This document shows positions 1 to 7,995 of a stretch of DNA of 64,000 nucleotides, piece by piece. The notes beneath the pieces are model-generated. The model had not been told where the DNA came from. It saw nothing but the letters and a program-made list of their open reading frames with translations, and ran no database searches. The stretch comes from Streptomyces vietnamensis. Its GTDB lineage: Bacteria; Actinomycetota; Actinomycetes; Streptomycetales; Streptomycetaceae. The number at the start of each line of letters is the position of its first letter. The stretch's first letter is position 1. The DNA is taken from positions 4,778,001 to 4,842,000 of the forward strand of contig NZ_CP010407.1 in assembly GCF_000830005.1 (NCBI RefSeq). Reading direction: 5' to 3'. The translations under genes and the position numbers were made by a program.

Positions 1-54
1 GACGAGGGCCGCCGAGGTCGCGAGGACCCGTCTGGTACGGAAAGCGGCTGGCAT
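1..54 (-). CDS. N-terminus of a probable exported protein (partial, leaves left edge)
   Basis: Only 18 codons lie inside the window, reading leftward from an ATG at 54. They give a start of the form MPAAFRTRR followed by VLATSAAL, a basic stretch leading into a hydrophobic one, as in a Sec or lipoprotein signal peptide. An iron-box-like palindrome sits 26 bases upstream, so an iron-regulated siderophore-binding lipoprotein is a reasonable guess. No functional domain is visible here, and there is no good ribosome-binding site before the ATG. Confidence 0.4.
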   Translation of the reverse strand, partial: MPAAFRTRRVLATSAALV

Positions 55-79
55 CGGGACCCATCGGGGGGAGTTCAGG

Positions 80-98
80 TTTGGTTAGGCTCGCCTTA
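80..98. promoter_or_regulatory. DmdR/IdeR-type iron box
   Basis: The 19 bases TTTGGTTAGGCTCGCCTTA match the actinobacterial iron-box consensus (TTAGGTTAGGCTAACCTAA) at 15 of 19 positions. The site lies between a gene leaving the window leftward (start at 54) and the rightward HAD gene. It fits iron-dependent repression of the leftward, exported-protein gene. Confidence 0.6.
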
Positions 99-155
99 GC
101 TTAAGCGGCGCCCCGGTGCGAACGTATGTGCCCCCAGGCCCCGGACAATGGCCCC

Positions 156-860
156 ATGACGACCACGCCGCCCACGCCCACGCCCACGCCCACGCCCACG
201 ACCCCGCCCACGCTCGCGACGCCGGCCACGCCCGCGATCCCGCCCAGGCCCGCGACCCCGCCCACCGTCGGTTTCGACCTCGACCTGACGCTCCTCGACA
301 CCCGCCCGGGCATCAAGGCGGCCTTCGTCGCCTTCTCCGCCGAGACGGGCGTCCCGATCGACGCCGACCTCGTCGTCAGCCGCCTCGGGCCGCCGCTCGA
401 GCAGGAGATGGCGCACTGGTTCCCGGCGGAGCACGTCACGGAGATGACTGCCCGCTACCGGGCCCTCTACCCCTCGTACGCGATCGAGCCCACCGTCCCG
501 ATGCCCGGCGCCCGGGACGCGATCGAGGCCGTGCGCGAGGCGGGCGGCCGCACGATCGTCGTCACCGCGAAGAACGGCCCGCACGCCGAGCTGCACCTCG
601 CCCACCTCGGCATCGAGCCCGACGCGGTCGCCGGCGGTCTGTGGGCCGAGGGCAAGGCGGAGGCCCTGCGCGCGCACGGCGCCGGGGTGTACGTCGGGGA
701 CCACGTCGGCGACGTCCGGGGCGCCGCCACCGCGGGCGCGTACTCGGTGGCCGTCGCGACCGGTCCCTGCCCCGCCGAGGAGCTCCGGGCGGCCGGCGCG
801 GACGTGGTCCTGCCGGACCTGACGGACTTCCGCGCCTGGTGGGAGGGGTATCTGGCCTGA
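156..860 (+). CDS. HAD-superfamily hydrolase (phosphoglycolate-phosphatase-like)
   Basis: A 234-residue protein. After a threonine/proline repeat tail (PTPTPTPT) of about 45 residues comes a HAD domain: the nucleophile motif DLDLTLLD (DxDxT), a threonine in VVTAKN (motif II), the lysine in EGKAEAL (motif III) and VGDHVGDV (motif IV). A helical cap lies between motifs I and II, as in subfamily IA phosphatases such as phosphoglycolate phosphatase. The natural substrate cannot be told from sequence. The ATG at 156 was chosen because the proline-rich tail begins there. An in-frame ATG at 126 is possible, and neither has a convincing ribosome-binding site. The repeat tail is unusual and may be an expansion of a 6-base tandem repeat. 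The gene converges on a small membrane protein. Confidence 0.8.
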   Translation: MTTTPPTPTPTPTPTTPPTLATPATPAIPPRPATPPTVGFDLDLTLLDTRPGIKAAFVAFSAETGVPIDADLVVSRLGPPLEQEMAHWFPAEHVTEMTARYRALYPSYAIEPTVPMPGARDAIEAVREAGGRTIVVTAKNGPHAELHLAHLGIEPDAVAGGLWAEGKAEALRAHGAGVYVGDHVGDVRGAATAGAYSVAVATGPCPAEELRAAGADVVLPDLTDFRAWWEGYLA

Positions 861-869
861 GCCTCAGGC
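855..869. terminator. Short palindrome between convergent stop codons
   Basis: GCCTGAGCCTCAGGC is a perfect 7-bp stem palindrome that contains the stop codon of the HAD gene and ends six bases into the 3' end of the opposing gene. It could act as a small bidirectional terminator. There is no T tract. Confidence 0.4.
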
Positions 870-1127
870 GGCCCGGCCGGAACGGGCCTGCCGCCGCTGG
901 GCCGCGACCGACCGCAGCAGCCCGGCGGCGGCGACGAGGAACCCGACCCCCATCAGCATCGACACGAGGTACGCGACGGTGGGGAACGGATCCGTCCCGA
1001 GGAACAGCGGAGCCACCGTGACCAGCGTCGCGACCGCACCGATCGCGAACACGATCACACCGGCCTTGACGAGTCCGTCACCCGGGGCACTGTCGTCCAC
1101 CGGCACGGCGGGGGTTTCGTTACGCAT
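864..1127 (-). CDS. Small two-helix membrane protein
   Basis: An 87-residue protein with a short charged N-terminus (about 20 residues) and two hydrophobic segments of about 20 residues each. The first is around AGVIVFAIGAVATLV and the second around VAYLVSMLMGVGFLVAAAG. A basic C-terminal tail rich in Arg and Gln follows. This topology is typical of small, conserved but uncharacterised actinobacterial membrane proteins. No enzymatic motif is visible. It is convergent with the HAD gene and divergent from the cold-shock gene, so it is probably transcribed alone. Function unknown. Confidence 0.65.
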   Translation of the reverse strand: MRNETPAVPVDDSAPGDGLVKAGVIVFAIGAVATLVTVAPLFLGTDPFPTVAYLVSMLMGVGFLVAAAGLLRSVAAQRRQARSGRAA

Positions 1128-1270
1128 CCCGCCAGGGTAGTTCCCAGGCCGGAGGAACACGTCGGAGACGTCTTGTCACCGGCCTTCTGACCATTAGCCT
1201 GGTGCCGGCGGGTCGGTCGACGACCCGCTGTTTGCCATCCCCATCGACGAGGACGAGGACGAGGACAGAC

Positions 1271-1654
1271 GTGCCTACCGGCAAGGTCAAATGGTTCAAC
1301 AGCGAGAAGGGCTTCGGCTTTCTCTCCCGCGACGACGGCGGCGACGTCTTCGTCCACTCGTCGGTGCTCCCTGCCGGAGTCGACGCACTGAAGCCGGGGC
1401 AGCGGGTCGAGTTCGGGGTCGTCGCCGGTCAGCGTGGCGACCAGGCGCTGTCCGTCACGATCCTCGAGCCGACCCCGTCCGTCGCCGCGGCGCAGCGCCG
1501 TAAGCCCGACGAACTGGCGTCCATCGTGCAGGACCTGACGACGCTCCTGGAGAACATCACGCCGATGCTGGAGCGCGGCCGCTACCCGGAGAAGGCGGCG
1601 GGCAAGAAGATCGCCGGCCTGCTGCGGGCGGTCGCCGACCAGCTGGACGTGTAG
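1271..1654 (+). CDS. Cold-shock domain protein with C-terminal extension
   Basis: A 127-residue protein. Residues 1-66 are a cold-shock domain that binds single-stranded nucleic acid, with RNP1 (KGFGFL) and RNP2 (DVFVHSS) clearly visible after the usual GKVKWFN start. The remaining ~60 residues form a helical extension (around LTTLLENITPMLERG) found in the larger actinobacterial Csp proteins rather than the common 67-residue form. The GTG at 1271 has the purine-rich stretch GAGGACGAGGACAGAC just upstream and gives the canonical N-terminus. The gene is convergent with the menaquinone operon across a short tandem-repeat block. Confidence 0.9.
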   Translation: MPTGKVKWFNSEKGFGFLSRDDGGDVFVHSSVLPAGVDALKPGQRVEFGVVAGQRGDQALSVTILEPTPSVAAAQRRKPDELASIVQDLTTLLENITPMLERGRYPEKAAGKKIAGLLRAVADQLDV

Positions 1655-1800
1655 CCCTTCACGGGAACCGCGGCGCGTCCGGGGCTGAGGTTCCACGGGA
1701 ACCGCGGCGGGTCCGGGGCTGAGGTTCTACGGAATCGCCGCGCGTCCGGGGCTGAGGTCCTACGGTTCTACGGGAACCGCAGCGCGTCCGGGCCGAGGGG
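1655..1800. repeat. Tandem repeats reusing the 3' end of mqnD
   Basis: About four imperfect copies of a unit of roughly 35-40 bp share the cores GGGAACCGC and GCGTCCGGG(G). The rightmost copy is the actual 3' end of mqnD (codons for DALRFP and the stop). The others lie downstream of it, in the gap before the convergent cold-shock gene. Confidence 0.75.
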
Positions 1801-2613
1801 CGGTACGAGTCCCTCGGCCGCGGCGCGCGTGAGCAGCCCGCGGACCGCCGCGTAGCCGTGCTCGCCGAGGTCGGCCGTGAACTCGTTCACGTAGAGGCCG
1901 ATGTGCTGGTCGGCCACCTTCGGGTCCATCTCCTGGGCGTGCTCCAGGACGTACGGCCGGGAGGCCCCCGGATCGTCCCAGGCCATCCGCACCGACGCGC
2001 GGGCGGACTCGGCGAGCAGCTCGAGCGTCTCGGCGCCCAGCGAGCGACGGGCGACGATCGCGCCCAGCGGGATCGGGAGGCCGGTCGTGGACTCCCAGTG
2101 CTCGCCCATGTCGGCGAGGCAGTGCAGCCCGTAGTTCTTGTACGTGAAGCGGGCCTCGTGGATGACGAGCCCCGCGTCGACCTTCCCGTCCCGCACGGCG
2201 GGCATGATCTCGTGGAACGGCATCACGACGACGTCCCCGACCCCGCCGGGCACCTTCTCGGCCGCCCACAGCCGGAACAGCAGGTACGCGGTCGAGCGCT
2301 CGCTCGGCACCGCGACGGTCTTCCCGGCGAGGTCCGCCCCCTCCTCACGGGTCAGCACGAGCGGCCCGCAGCCGCGGCCCAGGGCGCCGCCGCAGGGCAG
2401 CAGGGCGTACTCGTCGAGGATCCACGGCAGCACCGCGTACGACACCTTCAGGACGTCGTGCGCGTCGGTGCCGCTCTCCGCCCAGCCGTTGGTGACGTCG
2501 ATGTCCGCGAACGTCACGTCGAGCCGGGGCGCGCCCGGGACCCGGCCGTGCGCCCAGGCGTCGAAGACGAAGGTGTCGTTGGGGCAGGGCGAGTAGGCGA
2601 TCTTGAGTTTCAC
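1768..2613 (-). CDS. mqnD: 1,4-dihydroxy-6-naphthoate synthase, futalosine menaquinone pathway
   Basis: A 281-residue protein of the MqnA/MqnD family, which has a periplasmic-binding-protein type II fold. MqnD converts cyclic de-hypoxanthine futalosine to 1,4-dihydroxy-6-naphthoate in the cytoplasmic futalosine route to menaquinone. The diagnostic N-terminus (KIAYSPCPNDTFVFDAW) is present, as is a histidine in PFHEIMP. The length fits the family. The GTG start at 2613 overlaps the stop of mqnB by GTGA, indicating translational coupling, and the immediate neighbour is the preceding-pathway hydrolase MqnB, so the assignment is strong. The 3' end is part of a short tandem-repeat array. Confidence 0.93.
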   Translation of the reverse strand: MKLKIAYSPCPNDTFVFDAWAHGRVPGAPRLDVTFADIDVTNGWAESGTDAHDVLKVSYAVLPWILDEYALLPCGGALGRGCGPLVLTREEGADLAGKTVAVPSERSTAYLLFRLWAAEKVPGGVGDVVVMPFHEIMPAVRDGKVDAGLVIHEARFTYKNYGLHCLADMGEHWESTTGLPIPLGAIVARRSLGAETLELLAESARASVRMAWDDPGASRPYVLEHAQEMDPKVADQHIGLYVNEFTADLGEHGYAAVRGLLTRAAAEGLVPPLGPDALRFP

Positions 2614-3338
2614 GCGTGCGCCTCCACGAAGACGGTGCTGCCGAGCAGCTCGAAGGTGTGCCGGAGGGCGCCCAGGGCCTCGCCGATGCGCCAGGCGGCG
2701 CGGTCGCGGGGGCCGACGGCGTTGGACACGGCCCGGACCTCGACGACGGGCACGCCGTACACGGCGGCGGCCTCGGCGACGCCGAAGCCCTCCATCGCCT
2801 CGGCGGCGGCGGTCGGATGCCGCTCGGCGAGTTCGGCGGCGCGACGGGCGGTGCCGGTGACGGTGGAGACGGTGAGGACGGGTGCGAGGGTGCATCCCGT
2901 GGCGAGCGCGGCGAGCGCGGCGACGATCCGGTCGGTCAGCGCCTCGGGCACGGGGTGGGCGGACCGGCCGAAGCCCAGCTCCTCGACCGTGAGGTACCCG
3001 TCCGGGGTCTCGGCCCCGAGGTCGGCGGCGACGATCGCCGACGACACGACGACGGAGCCGACGGGCGCGGCGGGCTGGAACCCGCCGGCGATGCCGGCGG
3101 AGACGACGAGCCCGTACCCGCCGTCCTTCAACGAGGCGTACGCGAGGGCCGTCCCGGTCGCGGCGGCGACGGCCGCGGGGCCGACCCCGCCGACGAGGAC
3201 GTCGACGCGGTTCTCGTGACGGCGCAGGACGAGGCCCCCCGGCAGCGGAAGCGGCTCGGGGTCGCCGAGACCGAGGCCGGCGGAGACGGAGTCCGCCTCC
3301 GCCGCCACGGCCGTCACGATCAGGATCCGGTGGACCAC
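2610..3338 (-). CDS. mqnB: Futalosine hydrolase, menaquinone biosynthesis
   Basis: A 242-residue nucleoside-phosphorylase-superfamily (PNP_UDP_1) protein. Glycine-rich VGGVGPAAVAAATG and VSAGIAGGF motifs sit near the N-terminus, and the substrate-binding segment EAMEGFGVAEAA lies around residue 185, where a Met-Glu pair contacts ribose. MqnB removes hypoxanthine from futalosine. It is the second gene of a likely three-gene operon: its GTG start is 7 bases after the upstream DUF2771 lipoprotein gene, and its stop overlaps the start of mqnD. The adjacency to mqnD distinguishes it from other nucleosidases such as MTA/SAH nucleosidase. Confidence 0.92.
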   Translation of the reverse strand: MVHRILIVTAVAAEADSVSAGLGLGDPEPLPLPGGLVLRRHENRVDVLVGGVGPAAVAAATGTALAYASLKDGGYGLVVSAGIAGGFQPAAPVGSVVVSSAIVAADLGAETPDGYLTVEELGFGRSAHPVPEALTDRIVAALAALATGCTLAPVLTVSTVTGTARRAAELAERHPTAAAEAMEGFGVAEAAAVYGVPVVEVRAVSNAVGPRDRAAWRIGEALGALRHTFELLGSTVFVEAHA

Positions 3339-3345
3339 CGGCGGA

Positions 3346-3828
3346 TCAGGAGTCCTTCTTCAGCTGGAAGTGCCAGATGCCGGTCAGCTTCTTGCCGGTG
3401 TTCTCGACGATGGTCACCTGGGTCTTGTCGGTGGCCTCGCCGGTCGGGGACTGGGAGAAGAAGGCGCTGGCCGGGATGGTCCGGTACGTCTTCTTGTACG
3501 GCTCGGGCTCGGCCTGCTGGCCGCCGAGGAAGATCGTCCAGCCGTGGTCGGCGATCTCCGGGTCCACGCCGAAGCGGATCTTGTCGTCCGCGGAGACCGT
3601 GATGGTCTTCTCGGCCTTCTTGTTGAGGCACTGCTGGATCTGCGACTCCTTGATGGCGTCGCCGTTGTTGTAGCAGGCGGCCTCGGAGTGCACCGAGTCG
3701 GTCCCGACCGTCAGGGTCGCGAGCGGAGTCGGCTTGTCGCAGGCGGAGAGTACGAGGAGCCCGGCGGAGACGGCCCCGAGGGCGACGGCGGCCCGGCGGC
3801 GCGAGCCGGAGAAGAACGCAACGGTCAT
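3346..3828 (-). CDS. DUF2771 lipoprotein
   Basis: A 160-residue protein with a classical lipoprotein signal: basic start (SRRRAAVALG), a hydrophobic core and the lipobox LSAC, with cysteine at about residue 30. The mature part is a single domain with two further cysteines (around EAACYNNG and IQQCLNKK), matching the actinobacterial DUF2771 family, whose function is not known. It is the first gene of a likely operon with mqnB (7-base gap) and mqnD. Whether it has any role in quinone or membrane electron transport is only suggested by context. Confidence 0.8.
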   Translation of the reverse strand: MTVAFFSGSRRRAAVALGAVSAGLLVLSACDKPTPLATLTVGTDSVHSEAACYNNGDAIKESQIQQCLNKKAEKTITVSADDKIRFGVDPEIADHGWTIFLGGQQAEPEPYKKTYRTIPASAFFSQSPTGEATDKTQVTIVENTGKKLTGIWHFQLKKDS

Positions 3829-3899
3829 GAGCCGAAGGCTATCGGGCCGCCGCGCCCGCGCCACGCGGGGGTACGGCGTGCCGCCCCGGCGTACCGCTT

Positions 3900-4206
3900 C
3901 GCACGGAGTGTCCCCAGCGATGCCGGGGCCTGCCCGGCCCGCTCGGCAAGACGCCCCAGGTCCTGTCCGCCCCGGCCGGCAAGGCGCCCCAGGGCCTGCT
4001 GGCCCCGCTAGGCAAGACGCCCCGGGTCCTGTCCGCCCCGCTCGGCAAGACGTCCCTAGGTCCTGTCCGCCCCGGCCGGCAAGGCGCCCCCAGGGGCTTG
4101 CCCCCCCGGCCGGCAAGACGTCCCCGGGGCCTGTCCGGCCCCGCTCGGCAAGACGCCCCTAGGGGCCCCAGGGCCTGCCCGGCCCGCCCCGGCCGGCAAG
4201 GCACCC
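3900..4206. repeat. Degenerate tandem repeat array in the gap between two leftward genes
   Basis: The 378-base gap between the MFS gene end and the DUF2771 gene start holds no gene. From about 3900 it consists of seven or eight imperfect copies of a ~35-40 bp unit around GGCAAGACGCCCC and GGTCCTGTCCGCCCC. The last copies run up to the stop codon of the MFS gene. Several copies contain CCTAGG-type palindromes. Confidence 0.8.
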
Positions 4207-5586
4207 CTAAGCCGCTTTCGTCTTCGGTCGGCCGCCCTTGGGGGTCGGGCGGCGGGCCGCCGACAGGAGGCCGCGGACCGAGAGGAACGCGCCCAGGCCC
4301 AGGATCGCGGCGGCGACGGACATGCCGAGGGTGCCGTTCAGGGGCAGCGCGATGCCGATCCCGCCGCCCACCACCCACGCCATCTGCAGCGCCGTCTCGG
4401 AGCGGGCGAACGCCGAGGTCCGCACCTGCTCCGGCACGTCCCGCTGGATCAGCGCGTCCAGGGACAGCTTCGACAGGGCCTGGGTGAGGCCCGCGACCGC
4501 GCCGAGGACGGCGACCATGAGCCCGCCGAAGAAGATCGCGGCGAGGACCGCCGTACCGCAGACCACGCTGATCATCGTGGCGATGATCACCTCGGGCCCG
4601 TGGCCCCGGTCCCGGAGCAGCGAGCCGACGGCCGTACCGCAGGCGTTCCCCGCACCGGCCGCCACGCCCACGATGCCGAGGGAGACGGCGGCGCTCTGCC
4701 CGGGCAACGGGTGTTCGCGCAGCAGGAACGCCAGGAAGAAGATCAGGAAACCCGACAGCATGCGCTGCGCGGCGTTCGCCTCCAGGCCGTGCAGCACGGA
4801 GGGGCCGACCGTCCGCAGGCTCGGCTTCTTCTCGCCGTGCGTCAGCAGGTGCGCCCGCCGCTCACCCTTCGCGGAGTCCACCTTGTGCGGCATCCGCAGC
4901 GCCCAGAACGTGCCGAGCAGGAACAGCGCGCACGCCCCGTACAGCGGCCAGCCCGGCCCGATCATCTGGAGCCCCGCACCGATGGGCGCGGCGATGCCGG
5001 TGGCGAGCAGCCCGGCCAGGGTGACCCGGGAGTTCGCCTTCACGAGGGAGAAGTTCGGTGGGAGGAGGCGGGGTACGACGGCGCTGCGGACGACTCCGTA
5101 CGCCTTGGAGGCCACGAGCACGCCCAGCGCGGCGGGGTACAGCTCCAGGCCGCCGGTCGCCACGGCCCCCGACATCATGATCGCGAGGACGGCCCGGGTC
5201 AGCATCGCGCCCGCCATCGCCGCGCGCCGCCCGTGCGGGATGCGGTCCAGGAGCGGGCCGATCACGGGGGCGAGGAGGGTGAAGGGGGCCATGGTGACGG
5301 CGAGGTAGAGCGCGACGCGGCCGCGGGCCTCGTCGGTCGGCACGGAGAAGAAGACGGTGGAGGCGAGGGCGACGGTGATCATGACGTCGCCGGCGCCGTT
5401 CACGGCGTGCAGCTCGATCAGCTTCCCGAGCCCCGACTCGCCCGCGCCGTGCGCGTGGGTGGCCTTCCGGATGCCCTTGGCGGTCCCGGTGAACGGCAGG
5501 TGCAGGGCGCGCCCGACCTTCCGGCCCGCTCGGCGGAGCGGCCCGGCGGGATCGTGTGATCGTACGGGGGACCGTGCGGCTGCCAC
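4207..5586 (-). CDS. MFS transporter
   Basis: A 459-residue major facilitator protein with about twelve hydrophobic segments. A short soluble leader (THAHGAGESGLGKLIELHAVN) precedes helix 1, and a basic tail (TPKGGRPKTK) ends it. Loop residues such as DRIPHGRR after helix 2 correspond to the MFS inter-helix signature. Substrate unknown. Its immediate upstream partner is the divergent DUF3027 gene, with a 449-base gap. The GTG at 5586 is my choice because conservation-like sequence (GRALHLPFTG) begins shortly after it, but the true start could differ by some codons. Confidence 0.78.
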   Translation of the reverse strand: MAAARSPVRSHDPAGPLRRAGRKVGRALHLPFTGTAKGIRKATHAHGAGESGLGKLIELHAVNGAGDVMITVALASTVFFSVPTDEARGRVALYLAVTMAPFTLLAPVIGPLLDRIPHGRRAAMAGAMLTRAVLAIMMSGAVATGGLELYPAALGVLVASKAYGVVRSAVVPRLLPPNFSLVKANSRVTLAGLLATGIAAPIGAGLQMIGPGWPLYGACALFLLGTFWALRMPHKVDSAKGERRAHLLTHGEKKPSLRTVGPSVLHGLEANAAQRMLSGFLIFFLAFLLREHPLPGQSAAVSLGIVGVAAGAGNACGTAVGSLLRDRGHGPEVIIATMISVVCGTAVLAAIFFGGLMVAVLGAVAGLTQALSKLSLDALIQRDVPEQVRTSAFARSETALQMAWVVGGGIGIALPLNGTLGMSVAAAILGLGAFLSVRGLLSAARRPTPKGGRPKTKAA

Positions 5587-6035
5587 TCCGTCATAGTGCC
5601 CCACGGGCGCGCCGGACGAACCGGGGCACGACGGAGACGACCACGGAGGATCGATTGCGCGCCGCGCCCCCGTTGGGGGCCGTCGCTCCGCTCGCGCAGG
5701 GGCCCCCTCGCCCCTGCGGGACGATCGCCCACACGGGCGCGGGCCGGGTCCGGGGCGGTTCCGGCGCTCCAGGATCCGGTCACTTGGGGCGGGCAGGTGG
5801 GCGGAGGCCCGCGAACGGGGTAGCGTGCGTAGCGCGTCACCGGCGGAAGCTCTCGGCCGCGCGCCTCTTCGGCATCCCGCAGAATGGATGGCGTTAGGTG
5901 TGCCCGAGACGTGCGAGACAAGTCGGGTGCGGACGTCGATGCGGCCCCCTGGTCCGCTCCGCCCGCCGCCCGTGGCTTCGCTCCCGCCCCTCGGCCGGCG
6001 CACCCGTGAGACGGCGTAGGAGAGAAGCGAGACCT
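5587..6035. other. Intergenic region, no gene seen
   Basis: This 449-base gap lies between divergent MFS and DUF3027 genes. It holds a G+C-rich inverted-repeat-like stretch near 5690-5745 (CCTGCGGGACGATCGCCCACACGGG), related to the dispersed hairpins at 7310 and 7468. It presumably also holds both promoters. I see no convincing coding sequence, RNA gene or operator. Confidence 0.5.
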
Positions 6036-6965
6036 GTGAGTGCTGCGACGACGCGAAGCGGTACCCCGCGTACCCCGCGAGCCACGCGTACCCCCGACCG
6101 CCTGTGCGCGGAGGCCGTAGACCTCGCGCGGGAGGCCGCCGAGGAGGCGGCCGCGCCAGGGATCGTGGGCGCGCACGTCGAGGTCGTCGCGGAGGGCGAC
6201 CGAGTCGTCACCCACTACTTCGAGTCCAAGGAGCCCGGCTACCGGGGCTGGCGCTGGGCGGTGACCGTCACCCGCGCCTCCCGCGCCAAGAACGTCACGC
6301 TTGACGAAACCGTCCTGCTGCCGGGCGCCGACGCGCTCCTGGCCCCGGAGTGGGTGCCGTGGAGCGAGCGGCTGCGCCCCGGCGACATGGGCCCCGGGGA
6401 CCTCCTCCCCACGGAGCAGGACGACCTGCGTCTGGAGCCCGGGTACTCGGGCGAGGACGCGCCGCCGCCGAACTCCGCGGTGTCGGAGGAGATGTCGGAG
6501 CACCTGGACGAGGAGGACGCCGAGCTGACGTCCCGCACCCCGTCGCGGGGCGCGATCGCGGCGGTCGCGGAGGAACTCGGCATGCGCCGGGCCCGGGTCC
6601 TGTCCCGCTACGGCCTGCACGTGGCGGCGGACCGCTGGGACGAGGCGTTCGGCGCGAAGACGCCGATGGCGCAGGCGGCACCGGCCTCCTGCGAGTCCTG
6701 CGCGTTCCTGGTGCCGCTGGCGGGCTCCCTGAAGCAGGCCTTCGGCATCTGCGCGAACGAGTTCTCCCCGGCGGACGGCCGGGTCGTGTCGCTGGCGTAC
6801 GGCTGCGGGGGGCACTCGGAGGCCGCGGTCATGCCGAAGCCGCCGCGGCCGGCGCCGCCGGTGCTGGACTCGATGGCCGCGGACGTCTTTCCGCTCCGTC
6901 CGGCGAAGGACTCCGGCTCGACGACGGAACCGGACGCGTCCTCGGAGGACCTGGGCCACTCGTAA
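6036..6965 (+). CDS. DUF3027 family protein
   Basis: A 309-residue soluble protein matching the actinobacterial DUF3027 family. Visible features are a WRWAVTVTRA segment near residue 75, the acidic PEWVPWSERLRPGD block typical of the family, a centre rich in Glu and Asp, and a C-terminal half with four cysteines (CESCAF, FGICANE, YGCGG) that could bind a metal. Function is not established for the family. The GTG at 6036 has GGAGAG upstream. It is followed by a 1-kb repeat-rich gap and then a large GHKL ATPase in the same direction. Confidence 0.82.
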   Translation: MSAATTRSGTPRTPRATRTPDRLCAEAVDLAREAAEEAAAPGIVGAHVEVVAEGDRVVTHYFESKEPGYRGWRWAVTVTRASRAKNVTLDETVLLPGADALLAPEWVPWSERLRPGDMGPGDLLPTEQDDLRLEPGYSGEDAPPPNSAVSEEMSEHLDEEDAELTSRTPSRGAIAAVAEELGMRRARVLSRYGLHVAADRWDEAFGAKTPMAQAAPASCESCAFLVPLAGSLKQAFGICANEFSPADGRVVSLAYGCGGHSEAAVMPKPPRPAPPVLDSMAADVFPLRPAKDSGSTTEPDASSEDLGHS

Positions 6966-7995
6966 CCCTCCGCTCACTCCGGGCGGCGCCCCCGCTGGAC
7001 CACTCCGGGCGGCGCCCCCGCCGGGCCACACCGCGCGGCGCCCCCGCTGGGCCACACCGTGCGGCCTGCGCCCGCGCCGACCGGCACCCCCGCCTCGTGC
7101 GGGCCCGCGCCTTGCCGGGCTGCGCCCCGCCTCGTGTGACCCGCGCCCGGCTGGGCGGCGCCCTCGCCCGGGGCTGCGCCCCGCCCCGTGTGGCCCCCCG
7201 CTTTGCGGGGCGGCACCCCGCCGCCGTGTGGGCCCGCGTCCGGGCTGGGCGGTGCCCTTCGCCGCCCGCCGTGTGGCCCCGCGCCGGGGCGGGCGGTGCG
7301 CACCGCCGTGTGGGCAATCGTCCCGCTGGGGCGGGACGGGTGGGCACACGGGACGGCGCCCTTCAGCGGCGCCTCCGCGTTCCGCGCCTGGACCCGCACC
7401 ACCGCTGCGGCGCGCTGCCGGTGCGGGTTCGGGCGCGGGAGCCTCGGGCGCCGGCAGGGCGCGGGTCCGTTGTGCCCACCCGTTCCGCCCCAGCGGAACG
7501 ATTGCCCACAACGAGGGCGGCGGGGGCACCGCCCCGGGCGGGGCGCCGCCCACAACGGGGGCGGCACGAGGCGCCCACAACGGGGTGGCGCCGGCCGCGC
7601 GGGTGGGCACCGCCCGGCGGAACGACCGCCCACAACGGCGGGGCGCAGGCCCACGACCCGGCCCGGCGAGAGCGCGGCCCGGACCCGGGCGCGGGCCCGC
7701 CACCCGGGCCCACAAGGGCGCCGCCCGCGAGGAGCGAAGGCTCGCGCCCCGGCCGCACCGGGCCCGCAAGGGTGCCGCCCGCACCGGGCCCGGCCCGCGG
7801 CCCAGCAGCGCCCGGCCCGGCTCGGCAGCGCCCGGCCCGTGGCCCGGCAAGCGCAGTTCGGGGCGAACGACCCCGCGCGCCCCCGCCCACGGACGTGCCC
7901 CGTCCGCCCCGCACCGCAGCGCAAGGTACCTTCGGGCCCCCGGGCTCAATGAGTCGGGACCGACCGCCCCGCAGAACCGCAGACTGGAGTCAGAC
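6966..7995. repeat. 1-kb low-complexity G+C-rich intergenic repeat region
   Basis: This gap shows long apparent open frames but no codon-bias or domain support in any frame. It is built of GGGCGGCGCCCCCGC-, CCGTGTGGGC- and CCACAACGGGG-type repeats. It includes two related hairpins, at 7310-7352 (GGGCAATCGTCCCGCTGGGG core) and 7468-7512 (CGTTCCGCCCCAGCGGAACG core). Such hairpins recur as dispersed intergenic repeats in Streptomyces and may act as terminators. Confidence 0.7.
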
